A DNA stretch of 28,628 nucleotides from CAYOBW01 sp964402115 (GTDB lineage: Bacteria; Verrucomicrobiota; Kiritimatiellia; UBA8416; CAYOBW01): the NCBI GenBank assembly GCA_964402115.1, contig CAYOBW010000066.1, forward strand, positions 1 to 28,628, in the 5' to 3' direction. A program made the position numbers and the translations under genes. The notes beneath the pieces were generated by a model. It was not told the DNA's origin. It made no database searches and worked only from the letters and a program-made list of their open reading frames with translations. Of this stretch, positions 17,801 to 26,800 are shown in pieces. Numbering within the stretch: the first letter of the stretch is position 1; each line of letters starts with the position of its first letter.

Positions 17801-20800
17801 CGTCGAGGTAGATCTGGCCCGTGTACATGAGCGTGCTGTTGTCCGGCCCGATAACCTGGCTCCAGTGTTCGCCCGCCGTGCGTCCGCCATAGGGCCCGCG
17901 CACGACCCCGAGGTTCCCGCCGTTGGCGAGATCCAGGTACATGTTGCCGCTGGTGTGGCACCCCAGCAGGCCGGTCCGGTAGTACTCGCGCAGCTTGGGC
18001 GCGTTGAACGCGGCCGTCGTATCGGCCCAATCCGTGCCCAGGTCGTTGGCCGCGTAGGCGCGATAGTAGTACCGCCCACCGGCCCACACGGAAACGTTGG
18101 TGCCAAACGCGCCAACGACCACCGTGCCGAAGGCGTTCGTGTTGTCCCACGACGCGGCGTTCGTTCCGCCGTCGCTCAGGCCCCAGTAAACCGTCACGTC
18201 GGCATAGCCGCCGCGCGTCAGGTCGCCGTTGAGCGTCACCGACCGGGGCTGCATGTCCGTCGCCGCCAGGTTGACCACAGTGGGCCGGCTCTTCGTCGTG
18301 AAGTGCACGCTCGCCCGGCAAAGGTTGGTCACTTCGTTGGTCGCAATGAAGGTGTACCAGTAGTTCGAGCCCTCAAGCATGTTCGTCAGGCCCAGGCTGA
18401 GTGTCCCGTCGAAGTTCGTATACGACCCCATGGGCGTGACGTGCTGCCAGTTCGCGAACACGTTGGCGCCGTCGTTCGTGCCCCAGCAGGCGTACACGTC
18501 GAACACCCAACCCGCGGCGCGCAGCGTGCCGTTCATCGTGGCCGAGTTGGTCGTGATGTCCGTCACGGGGTCGTTGGCTAACCGCAGCAACGTGTCGATG
18601 CCGGTCGGATACTGCCAAAGCGGCGCCTGATTGGTCGTGTTCACCCGCGCCTCGTTGGCCAGCGGTTCGGTCACGTACCAGTTGACCGATTCGCCGCCGC
18701 CGTGCTCGTGCGCCATGAACATGAAGTCGTAGCCGCCCACGCCGTTGGTCAGCGCGACGTAGCCCGTGCTATCCCAGGCGTAAGCCGCCACGCGCTCGCC
18801 GTTGACGAACCGGCCGTCATGATTCCGGTCGATGTACATCAGCCCGGCGTCGTCGTTGCTCCAGCGGAAAGCGTGCCTGCCCGTGCGCCGCGGGTAGATC
18901 TTGCCGCTGAAGGCCGTGACGAAATCGTCCACCGGCACGAAGCCCGGGAACTGGTTGAAGTTCACGACTTCGCCCGTCACAACCACGTTGTAGGCGGACT
19001 GCGCCGTGAGCGTCAGGATCGTGTTCGCTTTGCCGCCGACCAGCACGCGGCTGACCGAGTTGGTGAAGTAGGCGTCGTCGAGGTTCAACTGCGTCTCGTT
19101 GCGCGGCGTGATGCCCGTGAAGATCGAGCCGCGCAGGCCGCCAGCATACACCCAGCCCTCTTCCGGCGGCGCCAGCGTCATGAAGTTCGTCGTCGACGCG
19201 GCCCAGGCCGTGTTCGCCTCGTTGCTGGCGAAGCAGCGGTAGTAGTACGTCACGCCGTATCCGGCCACGACGTTCGTGCTGAACGGCACGCCCTGCTCGA
19301 TGTCGGTCAGCAGGATGACGTCGTCCCACAGTGCCGGGGTCGTCCCGCCGTCCGTGCGGCCCCAGTACACGCGCACGTCGGCGAAGGCGCCCGCCGTCAA
19401 CTGGCCGCGCAACGCCGCTTCGCCCACGGACACCGCCGCTCCGGGCGCGTTGACCACCGTCGGCGTACTCACGGGCGCCACGCTGCGCGACGGTGTCGCC
19501 CATACGCTGTCCACCGCGTTCGAGAGCCGGAACGTGTACCAGTAGGTGTGCCCGGAGACGAGCCCGCTGATCGGCCGGCTTACGTTGCCCGAGTAGTTTG
19601 TGATCGTGCCGACCTTGACCGGGTGCTCCCACGCCCCGGCAGCGGTCCCGCGATCCGTTTCGCCCCAGTACACCCACACGTCGTACACGCAGCCCGGCGT
19701 CGCCACCGTGCCGTTCAGCGTCGCCGTCGTCAGCCCGACGCCCGTCGGCTTGGCGTTATCGACCGCCACGGCCGTTGTGACCGTATTGCTGAAGAGCTGC
19801 GAGACCTCGCCGGCCTCGAGGGCGCGGTTGTAAATCAGGATGTCGTCGAGTTGCACGCGGGCGTAGCCGCCGAATGCTCCCGCGTTCTGGCGGGCGCCGA
19901 AGACCAGCATGTCGGCCGTGTCCGTAATCACGCCCATCTGGATAGCCTCGGCGATCTTGACGTTATTGACGTAGAGCCTGCGGTAGCCGTTGCCGTAAGT
20001 CGCCGTCAGATGGTGCCAGGCGCCGTTGTTGATATTGCTCGTCCCGTACCAGTCGCCGTTGGCCAGGCCGCGCAGGGTCCAGTTGATCTGGTTCGCGGTG
20101 TCGGCGGTCTTGCGTAACTGCCAGCCGCCGGCCTCGCCCTGCTTCGACACGAACGGCTCCCATGTGCCGTCCGGCCAGCCCTTCGTCCAGCAGGCCACCG
20201 AGAGCTCGTCCAGGTTGAATACGCTCTGGCCGGCGCCCGTGTCGACCTTCACGAAGTAGTCGCCGCCCCGCAGGTCGACGCTCTTGCCGCCCGCCAGCAC
20301 CCCCGGCACGTCGGCGCTGTAGGCGCCGCCGATCTTCTGGCCGTGGTAATCGTTCCCGGACGAATCGCCGCAGGTGCTGTCGTCGAATGTCCAGCGCCCC
20401 ATCAGGCCGCTCCGAGAATACGTGGTCTGCGGCTTGGCGCTGACGCTGAAAGGCGTGGCGCTGTCCGACCAGTCCGATCCGTAGGGATTGACGGCATAGC
20501 AGCGGTACACGTAGCTCAGCGGGTAGTAGACCCGCGCCACGGTTGCCGCGAACGCGGCCGCCGTCGGCGTGCCGATCGCCGCCGCGTACTGCCAGGCGTT
20601 CGTGCTGCCCGTGCCGCCGTCGACCGTGCCCCAACAGACCGTCACGGCCCCGCGGTTGTGGTCGAGAAACGCCCCTTGCAGCGTCGCCGAGCCCGCCGCC
20701 ACATCGATGGCGCCGGCGTTGCCGACGACCGGCGGGCCGAGCGCGTGGAAGCCGATGGAGGGCATCGCCCACATGTTCAGCGTGGCGTTGGTGGCCCGGA

Positions 20801-23800
20801 ACGTGTAGTAGTACAGGGCATTGGTCCGCAGCCCGGCGATCGGGCAGGAGACGGCCGCACCCAGCTCGTTCGTGCTGGCCCCCGCGTAGACCGCGTTGCT
20901 CCAGGCGCCCGGCGTCGTGCCGCCGTCGATGCCGCCCCAGTACGCCCACACCTGCACCACCTGGCCCGAGGACGATACGATGCCGTTCAGCTGCGCCGAG
21001 GTCGAAGTCAGCGCGCTGGGCTGCCGGTTGCCGATACTCAACGTCGAGTACAGCCCCGTCAGGTACACGCGCTTGCCGAGCGCGTCATGCACGACCGACA
21101 TGCCGCTCGTCACCCATGCCGCCGGCATCGCACTCTTGTCCAGCGTGGGCTGCGTGAAGTCGTTCATCGTCCCCGTGTACGTAAACAGGACGTACTGGTT
21201 TGTCGCCACGGGCATGCCGCCGCCGCCATCGAGCAGCTTCAGTTTCCACCCGCTCGTCAGGCGCAGGTTCCCTGTCAGCGCGACCCTGTCCGCCGCCAGG
21301 CCGCCGAGGTGCCACGCGTAGGTCGAGCCGCTCTGCAGCTCGAGGTCGTTTCCGGCGCCGGCCTGGACCACCTCCATCTTCAGCGTGCCGGCCGCGTCGC
21401 GCCCGCCCGGCGCCAGGATGCCGCCGTTGCGAATGTCAATGTAGTTCCAGGCAAGGGCCGTGCCCGTGCCGCCCAGCGTGCCGTTCTGGTTCGCTTCCGT
21501 GTAGATGTAATCCGTGCCGTTGTGGTAGCCCTCGATCAACAACGTGGCCGTGTTGTAGATGCGCACCTGGCGGATCGTGTTCGTCGGCGCCGTCAGCTCG
21601 AGCACGCCGTTGCCCAGCACGCAGAAGTCGCCCCAGCCGTAGTACCCAATCGAGCCGGCGATGACGCTGCGGTCGTTCGCCGAAAGCGTGTTCTCGAAGA
21701 CGTACACGTCCATCTGGTCGTTCGTCAACAGGATGTTGTTACGGAACGTCACGACGTCGTTGGCGGTTTTCGAACCGAGTTGCAGGGCGCGCGTATTGAA
21801 TCCGGTGTTGGCGCTGCCCTGCGAAGTCAACTGGGCGCCGCCTTCGAGCAGCACGTCCAGCGGAGCGCCGTGCGCCGCAAACCCGCCGCTCGCCCGATCC
21901 CAGCTTACCGCCCCCAACTCGGTTTGCGGCCCGACGTTGCGCGTGAACGTGCCGCTCGTCTCGAGAATCGTCTGCAACGCCGTGTTGTTGCCGTCGAAGA
22001 CCAGCGTCGAGAGCGTCGGCAACCCCACGCCGTCCAGCGCGCGCACGGTCGCGCCGTCGTCGATCGTCAGCCGCTGCCTGAAGGTGTTGTTGCCCGTCAG
22101 CGCCAGCAGCCCGTCGCCGCCGATCCAGAAGTGCAGCAGGCTGTTCGTGCCGGAAAGCGTGCCGGAGAGCACGGCTACGTCGTTCGTGGTGTCCGTGTTG
22201 TCGAACGTCCACACCCAGTCCGTGGCGTTCGTCAGGTCGATCGGGTTGGTCAGGGTCGCGACGTTGTTGGCGTTGCGCGAGCCGAGCTGCAGGTACTTGC
22301 CGTTGAACCCCGCGTTGGCATCGGTCCAGCTCAGCCGCGACCCGCCTTCCAGCGTCACGGTCAAGGGGCCGCCGTAGGCCGCGAAGCCGCCATGCTGCTG
22401 GAAGAGCACGGCGCCGACCTCGGTGATCGGGCCAAGGTTGCGGGCCAGCAAGCCCTTGCCCTCGAGGACGCCGTGGGATGTCGCGCCGTTCTGGTCGAAG
22501 ACGAGGTGGCTGGTGTTGGGAAGGCCCACGCCGGGGTCTGCGCGCAGGACGCCGTCGTCCAGGAACGTGATCTGGGTGTACGTGTTGGTGCCTCTCAACC
22601 AGACCGTGCCGTTGCGCCATTTGTAGAGGTAAGTCGACGCAGCCGCCCCTGACCCGCCGATCGGGCCGGCGAGGATGGCGACATCGGCCTTGGTCGCCGT
22701 GTTGTCCCAGGAGAAGAGATGCCGCGTCGAGGTATTGAGGTCGATGCCGTTCTTGAGCGTTACGGCACTGTCGGCGCTGGACGAGTTGAGCTGCAGGTAC
22801 TTGCCGTTGAAGCCCGTGTTGGCGTCTCCCCAGTTGAGCACGGCACCGCCTTCGAGGGTCACTTCGAGCGGCCCGCCCAGCGCGGAGAAGCCGCCCCGGT
22901 CTTCCCAGTAGACCTCGCCCGCGGCCGTGCCGATGTTGCGGCTCAGCGCGCCGCGCGTTTCCAGCATGGCGAACTCGTCGTCGCCCTGCGACCAGAAGCG
23001 CAGCCGCGAGGCGGCGGGCAGCCCCGTATTGATGCCCGCCCGCAGGAGCGCGCGCCGGATGATCGTGCTGCCGGTGTAGGTGTTCGTCGCCAGCGGCAGG
23101 ATGAACCCGTTGCCCGTCCGGTTCTCGCCGAACCAGACGTCACCGGCGCCGGACAGGACATTGGTGATGGTGCGCGACGGCTCGAAGCTCATCTTGGTGG
23201 CGGCGGTAATCGCGCCGTTGACCGTCAGCACGCCGCTGGCTGGCACGATGAGCGTGCCCGCGGTAATCGCGCCGTTGACCGTCAGCACGCCGTTGGCAGT
23301 CACGTTGACCGTGCCCGCGGTCAGGGGAGAATCGACGGCCAGCGCAGCCCTGCTGCCAATGGTAACGGTGTTCGCGCCTGGCGACGTGTACCCCGACAGC
23401 GCCAGGGCCGTGCCCGCCACGATGGACAGGTTGCCCGTCACCGCCGCGGAATTGAACGACAGCGCCGCGCTCGTGCGCGTGTCCGAGATCCTCCCCAGCG
23501 TCAGTGTCGAACCGGAGGCCACGCGCAGCGCGCCGAGGCTGGCTGCGTCGGCGGAGCACACATCTAGCCGCGAATCGCCCGTCACGGCCAGCGCCGTGTC
23601 CTCCATCGCCAGCGCGCCGCTGGCGGCAGCCGAGGACCAGAACGCGGTCTGCGTCGGATCGCCGGGTTTGATGATCGTCTGCGCGCCCATCGAGGGCGTC
23701 TTGAAGAGCACGCGGATGGTCGAACCGCCGGTGATCTCGCCATGCGTGACCGCGAACCGATAACGCTGGCCGGCCGTGAGGTAGCGCGTCGCGACCGTCG

Positions 23801-26800
23801 TCGACTCGTAGGCGAGGTTCTCGCCGGTGCCCAGGCCGTTCGGCGCGTCGAAGACACCGTCCTGGTCCAGGTCCAGCCAGATGCTTGAACGGTCATCGTC
23901 GTTGTTGACACGGAACTCGTGATTGCCCGACTCCTGCGCGTTGAAGTAGCCCAGGAACAGGTTCATGTAGTTGTCGGTCAAGCTGACGGCGCCCGTGCCC
24001 GTGAAGTCCGCGTCGCTGTTGAAGTCCAGCCCGCGGCTGCCCGGCCCGACCGTCAGAAACGTCTCGCCGTAAGGCATCTCGACCAGCAGCCCGCCGTTGC
24101 CATTCAGGTTGTTGAGCGCGTCCGAAATGGTGTGATACCCGCGGTGCGCCAGGCGCCCGTACGTGTGGGAGACCGTGCCCGTGACGACCAGGTCGCCGCC
24201 GCTGAGCTCCAGCGTGCCCGCGCCGAGGCTGTTCGCCGTGGCGAGCGGCAGACGGAGCGTACCCGCGCTGTGCTGCAGGCGGCTTCCGGCAGGAAGGCTG
24301 ACGGCGCCGTTCAACTCCAGCGTGCCGCCGCCCACCTTGTTGAGAGTCGCGCCGGCGTCCACGCTCAGCGCGCTGCCCAGCGCGACGTTGCCGGGCGTCG
24401 CCAGCGCGGCGTTGCCCGCAGCGTGGATGGGCGCGCCGCTCAGCGACGTGTCGGCGATGGTCCAGGTCTTCCACATCCCGGCCTGCGCGGCGTCGGACGG
24501 GTTGATGTAGCGCTCGCCGAAGTCGGGCGTCGTGATGTAGTAGTTGACAGACTGCCCGCCGCCGAACTCATGTGCCATCATGAGCACGGTGTAGCCCTGC
24601 CCCGCGTTCAGCCAGCGCGTACCGGTACCGTCCCAGGCGTAGGCCGCGATACGTTCGCCACTGTCGAAACGGCCGTCCTCGTTCATGTCGATGAACATCA
24701 GGCCCCGGTCGTCGTTGCTCCAGCGGAAGGTGTGCGTGCCGGTGTTGCGCGGATAGAAGCGCCCGCTGAAGGCGGTCACCATGTTGTCGCCAGCTGTGTA
24801 CCCCGGGAAGTTACCCCAGTTCTGCAAGGCTCCGGTCGCCAGCACATTGTAGGCGGGGTTGTCGCAGCGCTGCAGGATCGTGTCGGCCTTGTTGCCGGTC
24901 AAGACCCGCGTCCCCGACCACTGGTAGCTCCCGCCGTCCAGGTTCACCGGGTTCTCGTTCTGCGGCACGGTGGCCAGGATCGACCCGCGCAGGCCGGTCT
25001 GCTCGGTGATGGCCCCGCGCAGGGTGAGCGTGCCGCCGTTCAACGTCACTTCGCTCGCCGAGAAATTCGGCGCCGCGCTCAGCGTGAGGTTGCCGCCGCT
25101 CACTTTCGCGGCGCCGCTGACGGCGGTCGTGACGGCCAAGATGTTCGTCCCGGCCGTGTTGGTCACGACGCCGACGGTCAGCGATCCCGGCGTGGCGTTG
25201 GTGTCCAGCAGCGTGTAGTTCCCGGAGGAGAGGCTGAGCGCGCCCACCGTGATGTTGCTGCCGTTGAAATAGGCGTTCCCGGCCGCCCGCCCCTTGAACA
25301 GAGCCACTTCCCCGGAAGCATCCGGCACGTTGTAGTCAGACCAGCTGTTCGTGCTGCCCCACCGGCTGCCGGCCGGCCCCACCCACTCAGCCGCGCCCGG
25401 CGTCGTAAATGCCGTCACGTCGGGCGCCCAGGCCTGCCATGTTGCGTTCGAGGCATAGTAGCGGTAGTAGTAGTAGCGTGCGTTGGCGCTCAGCCCCGTC
25501 GCGGTCGCGCCCAACGTTCCCACGGCTTTCTGCCCCAGCGCCACGGCGCTCTGCCAACCGACGGCTGACCACCAGCCGGACTGCCCGACGGCCCCGGGGT
25601 TGATCCGCTCGGCCACGCCGCCCGGCTTCTTGACGGTCACGTTGATGAAGTCCCCGCCGCTACCCTCGTTGAAGGCGATCGCAAACAGGTAACGCTTGCC
25701 CGCGTCCAGGGTGACCGTGGTCGTCTTCGGCGTGCTCCAGCCTTCCGGCGGCCGGTTGCTGCTGATCAGTTCGCCGGCTGACTGCTCGAATTCCCCGTCA
25801 CGGTCTTTGTCGATCCAGAGCACCTCGTAATCGTCGCCATGCACGTAGAACTCGTACGAACCCGTCAGCGGCGGCGTGAAGACGCCCCACCACATCTTGC
25901 AGTAGTAATCCCCGTAGTTGGCGGCCTGCCACACCTCACCCACCCAGTTGCTGGCTATGGTGGGCGTTATGAGGAACAGCCCCCCGTTCAGCCCGTTGGC
26001 CACGCCGTCGTCCACGGTGATGTTGGTGGTAATCGCGTCCTGGTAGTAGCCGTAGTTCAGCGCGTTCGGCACCTCGATCTTGTTGATCCCTCCATTGGTT
26101 CCGCCCCAATACGCCCACACGAACGTGGGGCCGTTGGTAGCGACCAGTGTGCCGCCGAGGGTGGCGTCGGTCGTATGGCTGAGGCTGACCGCCGTGTTGA
26201 ACACCGGCGGAGCGTCCGGCCCACGCGCCGTGTTCTCGGCGATCTGCGCCGGGCTCAGCGCGCAGTCGTAGATACGCAGTTCATTATAGGAGGCGTTCGC
26301 CGTGTTGTCGGCCCACTTCGAGCGACCCAGCGTGCACCATGTGTCGCTCAGGTCCGAAAGCTTGTTGTAAGTGTCGAACGTGCCCTTGTAAACGCCATCC
26401 TTGTACCAGCGCACGATCGTCTTCGTGCCCGCCCCCCCCACCTCGATCGTCAGCACAATATGGAACTGCGTGCCGAGGGTAAAGGGCTGCAAGGTGTTGC
26501 TGCCGTTGTTGTCGTTGTCGCCAGCCGCAACTCCGCTGTCATACCACCGCACCTGCTCGGTCGTCAGCGTCGTGCCCTGGGTCCAGCTCATCAGCAGGAA
26601 GTCCGTCTGGCTGGACCCGATGTCGATGATGCGCGACCAGTTCTGCACGCTGCGCTGCGTGGCCCAGAGTTCGATCGTGGCATCGCCCAAAACGCTTGTG
26701 AACGCTATGCCGGGGATCTTGACGTAGTCGGAACTCGCCTGGGCTCCCCCCGCCATGTGCACCTGCCCGGCGTAACTCGTGCCCACATCCGCGTTATTGG

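Noticed and set aside
15504..18581. 1025-codon plus-strand open frame antisense to giant A
   Set aside because: Its residue pattern is the mirror of the repeated modules on the other strand, with no independent evidence of coding.
5195..21045. CRISPR array or DNA-level tandem repeats
   Set aside because: The periodicity is at protein level with strong nucleotide divergence between units; there are no short identical repeats with unique spacers.
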